DNA from: Acidimicrobiia bacterium
Lineage (GTDB): Bacteria; Actinomycetota; Acidimicrobiia; Spongiisociales; SHLN01
Reading direction: 5' to 3'
DNA: 9,271 bases
Assembly: GCA_013043085.1 (NCBI GenBank)
Contig: JABDOU010000299.1
Location: forward strand, 1 to 9,271
How positions within the stretch are numbered: the stretch's first letter is position 1; the number at the start of each line of letters is the position of its first letter. The notes beneath the pieces are model-generated. The model was given only the letters and a program-made list of their open reading frames with translations, ran no database searches and was not told the DNA's origin. This document shows, piece after piece, positions 1 to 6,712 of this stretch. Both the position numbers and the translations under genes were made by a program.

Positions 1-114
1 CGAACTGCCAACGAATCCGGTGTCATCGGAGATCTGCGCCCAAGCCCGGTCGGTAGGGTGGCTGCATGGATGCCTACGCCGAACACGCATCGTGAACCCA
101 GATGAGGTGACTTC
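1..114. other. 5' edge region, unresolved; leader of the MBL gene
   Basis: No gene can be assigned with confidence here. Plus frame 1 is open from the window edge to a TGA at 103-105 and could be the last 34 residues of an upstream protein. A minus-strand frame from an ATG at 90 to the edge is also open and could be the start of a divergent gene. Neither has a recognisable motif or decisive codon bias. The only supported element is the Shine-Dalgarno-like GAGGTGA at 104-110, placed correctly for the ATG at 115. Confidence 0.4.
104..110 (+). promoter_or_regulatory. Ribosome binding site of the MBL gene
   Basis: GAGGTGA lies four bases upstream of the ATG at 115. It supports this start over internal ATG codons such as the one at 124 (residue 4). 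Confidence 0.55.
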
Positions 115-1107
115 ATGGGGGTCATGATCGTGGTGGGGCTATTCGGATTCCTGGCGGGGCTGTTGGTTCTGGTGTCCAAATCCACATCTTCAGAGACCGT
201 TGATCTGCGCACCGCGGGCAGCGACGCAACGAAGCCCGAACCGTCGCCGTTGCATCAGAAGCAATGGATGCACGGAGCGGCTGACTGTGAATCTGACACC
301 GATCCCGCAATAGATGTGTTCCGCGCCGACAGAACCAGCTACATCCTTCGCCAGAACAAGTGCCTGAGCTACGAAGCGCCGTTCATATATCTCCTGTTCG
401 GCGAAGACAGAACGCTTCTTCTGGACACCGGTGCGACCAAAAGTGCTGCGGAGTTTCCCTTGTACAGAACTGTGCAATCGCTGCTGGCGGAGTTCGGGGA
501 AGCCGCTGATCGAGAGCTCGTCGTGGTCCATTCCCATCACCACACCGATCACTATGCCGGTGACTCGCAATTTGCCGGGCAACCCAACGTCACAATCGTC
601 GAACCAACGGGTGCTGCCATGCGCGACTTCTTCGCCTTTGAGCAGTGGCCGGACGATGAAGCCCATCTGGACCTGGGAGGCAGAAGACTCACCGTTATTC
701 CGACGCCCGGACATCAAGAAGACGCCATTTCCCTCTATGACCCGCACACGAGATGGCTCCTGACTGGAGACACCATCTACCCCGGCTACGTAATTGTGAA
801 ACACTGGGACGCTTACACCCAGAGCGTGGCCCGTTTGGCCGATTTCGTGCACCGCCATGAAGTCGGCGCTGTTCTGGGGGCCCATATCGAGATGACAGAC
901 AAGCCCGGTGAGATCTACCCGATCGGGACCATCTATCAGCCAGATGAAGCGCCGCTGGTGTTGGCTTCCGATGACATTGTTGCTCTACATGCTGCGCTCG
1001 AGCAATCGGATGCGCCGAGCAAGCTCCTCTTTGACGGATTCGTTGTGGCACCGATGGGGGCAATGCAACGAACAGTCAGCACCGTGGTCGGGTGGTTCGT
1101 GAAGTAG
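115..1107 (+). CDS. Membrane-anchored metallo-beta-lactamase-fold hydrolase
   Basis: A 330-residue protein of the MBL-fold metallo-hydrolase superfamily. Seen: an N-terminal hydrophobic segment (about residues 3-20), a polar linker, then the metal-binding set: H141-x-H143-x-D145-H146 (inside HSHHHTDH), H200 in TPGH, D219 in LTGDT and H257 in GAH. All usual dinuclear zinc ligands are therefore present and the enzyme should be active. Two cysteines (C58, C83) flank the start of the fold and could form a disulphide, which with the anchor suggests an extracytoplasmic catalytic domain (inference). The start at 115 is supported by GAGGTGA at 104-110. The substrate cannot be told: the superfamily includes lactonases, glyoxalase II, beta-lactamases and phosphodiesterases. 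It has no 4-bp overlap with a neighbour and is separated from the next gene by 160 bp, so it is probably its own unit. GC is visibly lower than in neighbouring genes (about 55% in sampled lines), a possible sign of transfer. Confidence 0.85.
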   Translation: MGVMIVVGLFGFLAGLLVLVSKSTSSETVDLRTAGSDATKPEPSPLHQKQWMHGAADCESDTDPAIDVFRADRTSYILRQNKCLSYEAPFIYLLFGEDRTLLLDTGATKSAAEFPLYRTVQSLLAEFGEAADRELVVVHSHHHTDHYAGDSQFAGQPNVTIVEPTGAAMRDFFAFEQWPDDEAHLDLGGRRLTVIPTPGHQEDAISLYDPHTRWLLTGDTIYPGYVIVKHWDAYTQSVARLADFVHRHEVGAVLGAHIEMTDKPGEIYPIGTIYQPDEAPLVLASDDIVALHAALEQSDAPSKLLFDGFVVAPMGAMQRTVSTVVGWFVK

Positions 1108-1113
1108 CTGACT

Positions 1114-1196
1114 GGAAACGCCCTCCCCGGCGACCATGTCCTGGTTGATGTAGTTCAGGCGGCTCACACTTGAGACGAGCGGAAACGCCCTCCTCG
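1114..1196. repeat. Direct repeat pair in intergenic spacer
   Basis: GGAAACGCCCTCCCCG at 1114-1129 recurs as GGAAACGCCCTCCTCG at 1181-1196, with 15 of 16 bases identical and a 67-bp offset. The copies sit in the non-coding spacer (1108-1267) between the MBL gene and the first CNNM gene. They could be paired regulator sites or remnants of a small duplication. No function is recognised. Confidence 0.55.
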
Positions 1197-1211
1197 CTGA
1201 TTGCTCAGCGA
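1194..1211. other. Short hairpin in spacer downstream of the MBL gene
   Basis: TCGCTGA and TCAGCGA form a 7-bp perfect stem around a TTGC tetraloop. There is no following T-run, so a terminator role is only possible, not shown. The stem overlaps the right end of the second direct-repeat copy. Confidence 0.3.
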
Positions 1212-1251
1212 CACCGAACAGCGGGTGACGAGGGATTCCCCGCGGCCCCGG

Positions 1252-1257
1252 TACGAT
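1252..1257 (+). promoter_or_regulatory. Candidate -10 element for the CNNM operon
   Basis: TACGAT matches the TAnnnT actinobacterial -10 pattern. It would place transcription start near 1264, only a few bases before the ATG at 1268. No convincing -35 lies at the usual spacing and no Shine-Dalgarno precedes the ATG, so a very short leader or nearly leaderless mRNA is possible (inference). Confidence 0.3.
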
Positions 1258-1267
1258 CGACGTTCAC

Positions 1268-2602
1268 ATGGACACCGCGATCGTGCTGCTGCTCATTTTC
1301 GTCATGGTGGGCTTCAACGCGCTCTACGTGGCTGCGGAGTTCGCCACCGTCGGATCGCGGCGTTCGCGTGTCCAGGAGACCGCCGAAACGGGGAACGGAC
1401 CGGCTGCGGGCCTTCTGGCAATCCTTCAGGACCCTAAACGGCTCGACAACTACGTCGCCGCCTGCCAGATCGGCATCACGCTGTCGAGCCTCGTCGCCGG
1501 TGCCTACGGCCAGGCCCGGCTCGTCCCGCTCTTCCAGGAACAGTTTGGAAGCGCCAGCCGCACGATCGCCATCGTTGTCGTGCTCCTGTTCATCACGGCT
1601 CTGCAGGTTGTGCTCGGTGAGTTGCTGCCCAAAACCGTGGCACTTCGGTATCCCGAAACGCTGGCGATTGCCACGCTCACGCCGATGCGGATCAGCCAGT
1701 GGCTGCTGCGCCCGCTCGTCGCCGTCTTCAACGGGTCCGCCTTCACCATCATGCGGTGGCTCGGGCTCAACATCGACCACTCCCACTCCCACGTGCACTC
1801 GCCGACCGAGCTCGCAGGCCTCTACCGGGACAGTGCGGCGGGCGGCTTGATCGACTCAGACGAGCGCAAGATGCTGACCGGCGCCCTCTCCGTTACCAAC
1901 CGGGTCGTCCGAGAGATCATGACGCCGCGTCGCCGGCTCGTCACAATCGAAGCATCGACCCCGATCGCCGACGCGCTGGCAGAGTTCTCAGCCAGCCCAT
2001 ACTCACGGTTCCCCGTTACCGAGGACGGTGAGGAGGTCGTCGGTCTCGTCACGCTTCGCGACCTCTTCCTTGCCAACGAGGGCGGTACTGGAGCCACGGT
2101 GGCCGACATCGCCGATGAGCCGATGGTGGTCAGCGAGGTGTTTGAGGTCCCGCCGCTCATGAATGCCTTTGCTCAGGAGGGCAACCACGTGGCCATCGTG
2201 GTGAACGAGTTCGGGACCATCTCCGGCATGGTCACCCGTGAGGACGCCCTCGAAGAGGTCTTCGGTGAGTTCTACGACGAGTTCGACGACGAGCCCGACC
2301 CGATCACCGTCACCGGGTCCACGGTTTCGGTGCGCGGTGATGTGCTGCTCGAGGTGCTCAACGAACGTTTCGAGCTCAGTCTCCCCGCCGACCGGGCCGA
2401 CACGGTCAGCGGCTACGTGTGGCACCATCTCGGGCGGCGTCCGGCAGTGGGCGACACGGTGCCCCTCGTCGCGAAGACGGTGGGGAGCGCTGGCGACGCC
2501 GATGCTCATTCACCCCTTCGGGTGGACTCGGTCGATGGCACGCTCGTGGAGCGGGTCAGCTTCACTCTCCCGGGCGGCGAAACCGCAGAGGACCGGGCAT
2601 GA
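1268..2602 (+). CDS. CNNM/CBS-pair/CorC_HlyC membrane protein, paralogue 1
   Basis: A 444-residue member of the hemolysin C / CorB-CNNM family, implicated in Mg2+ or other divalent cation efflux and homeostasis. Domains in order: CNNM membrane domain (about 1-170) with hydrophobic segments near 4-25, 65-80, 99-117 and 133-160, and the conserved VAAEF and SRRSR motifs early; the GELLPK motif (E118, P121) typical of the ion-binding region; a CBS pair (about 212-332) starting at REIMTPRRR; an acidic linker; and a CorC_HlyC domain (about 345-432). Length is normal for the family. A run of alternating histidines at 171-177 (HSHSHVH) sits at the membrane-to-CBS linker. The stop overlaps the next gene's start by 4 bp (ATGA), so the two paralogues are co-translated and may form a heteromer. 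The hemolysin name is historical; haemolytic activity is not implied. Confidence 0.9.
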   Translation: MDTAIVLLLIFVMVGFNALYVAAEFATVGSRRSRVQETAETGNGPAAGLLAILQDPKRLDNYVAACQIGITLSSLVAGAYGQARLVPLFQEQFGSASRTIAIVVVLLFITALQVVLGELLPKTVALRYPETLAIATLTPMRISQWLLRPLVAVFNGSAFTIMRWLGLNIDHSHSHVHSPTELAGLYRDSAAGGLIDSDERKMLTGALSVTNRVVREIMTPRRRLVTIEASTPIADALAEFSASPYSRFPVTEDGEEVVGLVTLRDLFLANEGGTGATVADIADEPMVVSEVFEVPPLMNAFAQEGNHVAIVVNEFGTISGMVTREDALEEVFGEFYDEFDDEPDPITVTGSTVSVRGDVLLEVLNERFELSLPADRADTVSGYVWHHLGRRPAVGDTVPLVAKTVGSAGDADAHSPLRVDSVDGTLVERVSFTLPGGETAEDRA

Positions 2603-3966
2603 GCGTCAACGTGCTTGCCGTCAACGTCGTCACCGGTGTGATCCTGCCCATCGTTGCCGTCGTGGCGCTCGTGGTGATCAACGGAGTGTTCGTGGCCGCC
2701 GAGTTCTCGCTCGTAGCCAGTCGCCGATCGCGCATCAACGCCCTGGCGGACGATGGCAACCGGGGTGCCCGCTGGCTTCTCGGTGTCTTCGATCGCCCCA
2801 CCGGCAAGGATGGCTACATCGCCGTCGCGCAACTCGGTATCACGCTCGCCTCGATCGGTCTCGGCATGTACGGTGAGCCCGCCATCGCCCACTGGCTGTA
2901 CGACCCCTTTGAGTCGCTCGGACTGTCCAAGACTGCGGCGCACACGGTCGGATTCATCGTGGCACTCAGCATCATCACGTACCTTCACGTGGTGCTCGGG
3001 GAGATGATCCCGAAGGCTCTGGCGCTGTCCCAGCCTGAGGGCACCAGCCTGCGGGTCAACCGCGTGATGCGGACCTTCAGCCTGCTATTCCGGCCTGCGG
3101 TCGCCTTTCTCAACTGGATGGCGTTGTCGCTCATGCGTCTGATCCGCATTCCAGAACCCGATGAGACGCTGTCGCTCTACAGCTCCCAGGAGCTGGCCAT
3201 TGTCACGGACGAATCGGCGGAGGGGGGCGAGCTTCGTGAGCTCCAGCGCGAGATCATCCACAACATTTTCGAGCTCGAGGATCTCACTGCCGGCGAGCTG
3301 ATGACCTCGCGCCGTCAGATCCGGGCGATCGAGCACGATGCGGGCCGAGCCGACATTGCCGCACAGATCGAAGTGTCATCCACGTCGCGCTACCCGGTCT
3401 ATGTCGACGACCTCGATCACGTCATCGGGATTCTCCACGTGAAGGACTTCGTGCGGGTCAGCCAGTCCGACGATGACGTCGAGCTCACGTCGCTCGTCCG
3501 GCGGCTCCCAACCGTGGGTGGCAAGACCAGCGCCGACGTTCTCCTCGCCCGATTTCGGAACGAGCGGATCCACGCCGCACTCGTCGTCGACGAGCTCGGC
3601 GGCACGATCGGGTTCGTCACTCTCGACGACATCATCTCGGAAGTGATCGACGATCCGGCCGGCGACCACGACCTGCCTGCGGTCGTACACGACGACGGGT
3701 CGGTCACGCTCGACGGTGAGACCACCCTCACCGAATTGGACGAGGACTACGGATTCACCTTCCGGCACGAGGCAGTGACAACGCTCGCCGGTCTCGTCCT
3801 GGCCGAGACCGGCACGCTGCCGACTCTGGGCGATCGAGTCGAGTTGCAGGGCCACGAGCTCACTGTGGAAGCCGTTGATCACTACAAGTTGACCCAGATC
3901 CGGGTTGCCCGGCTCGACGTGTCTGCCGACAAACCAGGCCCGGGCGAGACTGCTCCAAGCCACTAG
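2599..3966 (+). CDS. CNNM/CBS-pair/CorC_HlyC membrane protein, paralogue 2
   Basis: A 455-residue paralogue of the preceding gene with the same layout: membrane CNNM domain (about 1-185) containing VAAEF-SLVASRRSR and GEMIPK (E135, P138); a CBS pair (about 233-350) starting at AGELMTSRRQ and ending with TLDDIISEVI; and a C-terminal CorC_HlyC domain (about 362-440). The start at ATG 2599 is chosen because it gives the ATGA overlap with the upstream stop and places the first hydrophobic segment at residues 9-30. An in-frame extension to 2419 would read through the upstream gene's coding sequence and adds a low-complexity Arg/Gly-rich stretch, so it is rejected. It probably works with its neighbour in divalent cation transport. 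Tandem divergent paralogues of this family are common in actinobacteria. Confidence 0.9.
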   Translation: MSVNVLAVNVVTGVILPIVAVVALVVINGVFVAAEFSLVASRRSRINALADDGNRGARWLLGVFDRPTGKDGYIAVAQLGITLASIGLGMYGEPAIAHWLYDPFESLGLSKTAAHTVGFIVALSIITYLHVVLGEMIPKALALSQPEGTSLRVNRVMRTFSLLFRPAVAFLNWMALSLMRLIRIPEPDETLSLYSSQELAIVTDESAEGGELRELQREIIHNIFELEDLTAGELMTSRRQIRAIEHDAGRADIAAQIEVSSTSRYPVYVDDLDHVIGILHVKDFVRVSQSDDDVELTSLVRRLPTVGGKTSADVLLARFRNERIHAALVVDELGGTIGFVTLDDIISEVIDDPAGDHDLPAVVHDDGSVTLDGETTLTELDEDYGFTFRHEAVTTLAGLVLAETGTLPTLGDRVELQGHELTVEAVDHYKLTQIRVARLDVSADKPGPGETAPSH

Positions 3967-3988
3967 AAAACCGGGGCATCCTCCCCGG
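3967..3988 (-). terminator. Intrinsic terminator of the minus-strand tetR-rimB-rimK-astE operon
   Basis: Read on the minus strand, CCGGGG-AGGATG-CCCCGG is a perfect 6-bp GC stem with a 6-base loop, immediately followed by TTTT (plus-strand AAAA at 3967-3970). It lies 24 bases past the deacylase stop. It is in the convergent gap between two operons, so the same stem may also slow plus-strand transcription leaving the CNNM genes, though no T-run follows on that strand. Confidence 0.65.
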
Positions 3989-4011
3989 ATCGCCGGTTGC
4001 ACCGACGGCTG

Positions 4012-4971
4012 TCAGATCTCGGCGAGATGGGCGACTGCGTCACCGCGGTTCACGAGGGGATGCTGGGTATGGCCGATGACGAGGCCATTGCTCCGTGCGG
4101 TGATGCGGCCGAGCCGCTTTCCGAACGGGTCGAAGATCGAGGCGATCGTCGCACCGGCCTCGACCTCGTCGCCGAGTTCCACGTTGAGATGGAGTATGCC
4201 GCTGCTCGAGGTCCGCAGCCACCTGCTCGTGCGGGAATAGCGGGTCGCGGCCGGATGGGCGAGTCCGGCCGGGATGATCCCAATCTCGGCGAGAACCCGC
4301 AGTGTTCCATCCCGGCCGGTGGCGATAGCAGCAGGATCGAATCGGAGGGCCTCGCCGCCCTCGTAGAGGAGGACGGTGGCTCCGGCTTCGGTTGCGGCCT
4401 CGCGCAATGAACCGTCGCGGGTTCGGGAGTGAATGGAAACCGGGGCACCGAAGGCCTCCGTCAACCGGAGGGTTTCGGTGTCATCCAGGTCGGCGCGAAT
4501 CTGCGGCAGATTGGTGCGATGATCGGACCCGGTGTGCAGATCGATGCCGACGCTGCAGCGGCCGACTACTTCGGTCATGAGCAGGTGGGCGATGCGGGAG
4601 GCAAGCGAGCCGCGCGCGGAGCCGGGAAACGACCGATTCAGGTCTCTCCGGTCGGGCAGATACCGCTGGCCGCTGTTGAAGCCGTGGACGTTGACGACGG
4701 GGACGGCGATGACCGTGCCGGCCATTGTTGAGGGCTCGAGCGCCTCGAGCACCTGTCGGATGATCTCGACTCCGCACAACTCGTCTCCGTGGACTGCTCC
4801 ACTGAGCCACACCGTCGGGCCTTCGAGCCGGCCGTGCAGGACCACCACCGGCAGCGCCACCGGGGTTCCGGACATGAGTCGGGCAATGGGAAGCTCGAAC
4901 CTGGCCTTGCGGCCGGGAGCGACCTTGTTGCCGGCAATCTCAATAGGCGGGCGGGTCGCCTTCGGGCTCAT
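4012..4971 (-). CDS. Succinylglutamate desuccinylase/aspartoacylase-family zinc deacylase
   Basis: A 319-residue cytosolic M14-like zinc hydrolase of the AstE/AspA family, which removes the acyl group from N-acyl amino acids or cleaves a terminal amino acid amide. Seen: zinc ligands H61 and E64 in GAVHGDE, third ligand H146 in DLHTG, the substrate-binding RDLNR (108-113), and the likely catalytic glutamate E204 in YEGG. A C-terminal beta-rich domain (about 245-319) includes HLNVELGDEVEAG, a pattern seen in biotinyl-lipoyl-like barrels at the end of this family. The start at 4971 overlaps the rimK stop by 4 bp (ATGA), so it is coupled to the ligase. Position after RimB and RimK suggests it acts on an amide made by, or related to, the RimK product; the substrate itself cannot be read. 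It is the last gene before the terminator. Confidence 0.85.
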   Translation of the reverse strand: MSPKATRPPIEIAGNKVAPGRKARFELPIARLMSGTPVALPVVVLHGRLEGPTVWLSGAVHGDELCGVEIIRQVLEALEPSTMAGTVIAVPVVNVHGFNSGQRYLPDRRDLNRSFPGSARGSLASRIAHLLMTEVVGRCSVGIDLHTGSDHRTNLPQIRADLDDTETLRLTEAFGAPVSIHSRTRDGSLREAATEAGATVLLYEGGEALRFDPAAIATGRDGTLRVLAEIGIIPAGLAHPAATRYSRTSRWLRTSSSGILHLNVELGDEVEAGATIASIFDPFGKRLGRITARSNGLVIGHTQHPLVNRGDAVAHLAEI

Positions 4972-6197
4972 GTTGGATCGTGTTCAACAGCGGGTGGAGA
5001 CTCCGGGTCGGGAATCGGTTCGTCGGGAAGCGGCCTCACCTTCGGTTGCTGGCGCTTTCGCCGGCGGGCCGGAACCAGATCGCGCATGGCCTCCAATCGG
5101 CCGAAGCAGAGGAGCCGATCCTCTGGCTCTAGAACCCGCTCGCCGCGCGGATTGGGAATGACGGTGGTGCCCCGGGTGAGCGTCAGCACAGAGATGTCGC
5201 GGTCGCGCAGCCCGGATTCGTTGATGCTCTTTCCGATGAGGTCGGCGCCCTCGTGGACCAGTAGTTCGGCAACGCCGTATCCCGTACTGACTGAGAGCCG
5301 CTGCCGGACATCGAGTTCCGGAAAGGCCGTCTGGCGATCGATGTAGTCGATGATGGCACCGGCGACATCGAGATCGGTTGCAGTCTCGATCCCCTCCAAC
5401 CCCGGGGAGGAGTTGACCTCGAGCACGAGGGGACCGTCGGCGCCTTCGAGCATGTCCACCCCGGCGATGCGGAGTCCCATGATCTGGGCCGATTGCACGG
5501 CAACGCGTTCGTACTCCGGGTCCAGATCGACGACCTCGGTTGAGCCGCCCCGGTGCACGTTCGACCGGAACTCGCCCGGTTGGGCGCGGCGGCGCATCGC
5601 GGCGACCACGCGATCCCCAACCACCAGGGCCCGGATGTCTCGGCCCCGGCTCTCCCCGATGAAGCGCTGGATGAGGACGTTTTGCTTCGTGCTCTGGAGC
5701 GTCTCGATCACGGCCTCGGCAACCTTGGTATCGGGCGCCAGGATTACGCCGATGCCCTGGGTTCCCTCTAGCAGTTTGATCACAACCGGTGCCCCGCCTA
5801 CCCGCTCGATCGCCGGCAGCACGTCGGCGCGGTCTCGGACAAACGTCGTGGCCGGTATCCGGATGTCATGGCGCGAAAGAATCTGGATGGCGCGCAGCTT
5901 GTCCCGCGAATTGGCGATTCCATTCGAGGTGTTGGGTGTGTAGACGTCCATCTGTTCGAATTGACGAACCACCGCGATCCCGAAGAATGTGATCGAGGCG
6001 CCTATGCGGGGCAGAACGGCGTCGTAGTGGGAAAGCTGCTTGCCCCGGTATTGGAGGTTGGGTTCCCGACCGGACAGGTCGATGGCAAACCGCAGCGTGT
6101 TGAGGACTCGCACGGTATGGCCACGCTCGCGAGCGGCTGCGGTGAGGCGCTGGGTGCTGTAGGCGCGTGGCGCCCGGGAGAGAATGGCGATTTTCAC
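4968..6197 (-). CDS. rimK: RimK-type glutamate ligase (ATP-grasp) fused to a C-terminal RCK_C/TrkA_C domain
   Basis: A 409-residue ATP-grasp amide ligase. Residues 1-290 align almost without gaps to E. coli RimK as I remember it, which adds glutamates to the C terminus of ribosomal protein S6: MKIAILSR-like start, PRIGASITFFG (63-73), RDK (98-100), ATP lysine K141 in VVIKLLEGTQGIGV, FRSNVHRGG (210-218), and the Mg ligands D248, E260 and N262 (LVLEVNSSPGLEGIE). All catalytic positions are intact. Unlike the roughly 300-residue standard enzyme, about 75 further residues (306-375) form an RCK_C/TrkA_C-like regulatory domain, followed by a basic (RRRKR) then Pro/acidic tail. The start is GTG at 6197 because it overlaps the protease stop as GTGA and gives the canonical RimK N terminus. 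The acceptor may be S6 or another protein or peptide. Confidence 0.9.
   Translation of the reverse strand: MKIAILSRAPRAYSTQRLTAAARERGHTVRVLNTLRFAIDLSGREPNLQYRGKQLSHYDAVLPRIGASITFFGIAVVRQFEQMDVYTPNTSNGIANSRDKLRAIQILSRHDIRIPATTFVRDRADVLPAIERVGGAPVVIKLLEGTQGIGVILAPDTKVAEAVIETLQSTKQNVLIQRFIGESRGRDIRALVVGDRVVAAMRRRAQPGEFRSNVHRGGSTEVVDLDPEYERVAVQSAQIMGLRIAGVDMLEGADGPLVLEVNSSPGLEGIETATDLDVAGAIIDYIDRQTAFPELDVRQRLSVSTGYGVAELLVHEGADLIGKSINESGLRDRDISVLTLTRGTTVIPNPRGERVLEPEDRLLCFGRLEAMRDLVPARRRKRQQPKVRPLPDEPIPDPESPPAVEHDPT
5073..5282 (-). other. RCK_C (TrkA_C) domain inside the RimK protein
   Basis: Covers residues 306-375 of the ligase. The pattern GVAELLVHEG, GKSINESGLRD, ISVLTL, LEPEDRLLCFGR is the usual RCK_C core, in which residues from two subunits bind a small ligand in K+ channel regulators (c-di-AMP in several KtrA/CpaA proteins). 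It lines up well with the RCK_C segment encoded at 7428-7637: both have EL-x-V-x-EG, GKS-x-x-E and E-x-GD/ED-x-L. This supports a real domain rather than a tail. Confidence 0.75.
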
Positions 6198-6712
6198 GAC
6201 TTCACCGTCCCGCGCTCGGGCTGACCCTCGGGCCTCCGGGACCCGTGCAGGAACGACCGCCCCGGGTCGACCCAGAATCGGCGCCGGATGGCACTGCGGC
6301 CCAGCAGCATCCGGAAGCCCATCTCGTCCCGGGAGGTCAGCGTCAAGTCGATTTCGAGGTCCGACTCGCCGAGGAGCAGTCGGGTGCGGATCACGGGACG
6401 ACGCTGCGAATGCCCGCTCGAGGACCGTACCTGCTTGAAGCCGAGGACCGGACACGTGACGGTGGAACTCTCCCGTCGGGAACGCTGTATGGGGTGGATC
6501 TCGAATTCGGCCCACGCTCGTCCCTTGCGCTCGTGCACCGAGAGGTCGAACGCATGGAGCGTCGAGGTGTGGGCCCCGGTGTCGATCTTGGCCTTGATCG
6601 GCACCGGTGACAGGTCGGGCAGGACCACCCATTCCCGCGATCCGATCAAGGGCTTCGCCGCAGGTTTCCGCGATTTCCGCGTCGCTCGTTTCCTCGTGGG
6701 AGCGCTCATCAT
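6194..6712 (-). CDS. rimB: RimB-like aspartyl-fold ('ATP-dependent zinc') protease
   Basis: A 172-residue member of the RimK/LysX-associated putative protease family (Pfam Zn_protease, PF05618, retropepsin-like fold). Seen: a basic N-terminal tail (about 1-20), PLIGSREWVVLP, the active-site motif KIDTGAHTS with D44 as candidate catalytic aspartate, and MLLGRSAIRRRFWVDP (135-150), the second conserved block. In Pseudomonas a related protein, RimB, is encoded with RimK and affects S6 modification. ATG 6712 overlaps the tetR stop as ATGA; the adjacent ATG at 6709 is equally possible and removes one residue. A longer form from 6811 would lie inside tetR and is not favoured. Its stop overlaps the rimK start (GTGA). 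Its role is probably to process or trim the ligase product, or a partner of it; the true protease activity of this family is poorly established. Confidence 0.85.
   Translation of the reverse strand: MMSAPTRKRATRKSRKPAAKPLIGSREWVVLPDLSPVPIKAKIDTGAHTSTLHAFDLSVHERKGRAWAEFEIHPIQRSRRESSTVTCPVLGFKQVRSSSGHSQRRPVIRTRLLLGESDLEIDLTLTSRDEMGFRMLLGRSAIRRRFWVDPGRSFLHGSRRPEGQPERGTVKS

Noticed and set aside
190..885. Long minus-strand open frame opposite the MBL gene
   Set aside because: The plus strand encodes a complete MBL enzyme with all metal ligands; the opposite frame has no recognisable motif and is a shadow.
1205..1798. Long minus-strand open frame across the spacer and first CNNM gene
   Set aside because: Acidic/Arg/His-rich text typical of antisense of high-GC genes; the plus strand has a clear CNNM domain.
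2419..2598. Upstream extension of the second CNNM gene to 2419
   Set aside because: It lies in the coding sequence of the first CNNM gene in another frame. The ATG at 2599 gives the ATGA overlap and the normal membrane-segment position.
6198..6632. In-frame upstream extension of the RimK reading frame to 6632 (would give 554 residues)
   Set aside because: It overlaps the RimB coding sequence, has Arg/Pro/Gly/His-rich low-quality text, and the GTG at 6197 gives both the canonical RimK N terminus and a GTGA overlap.
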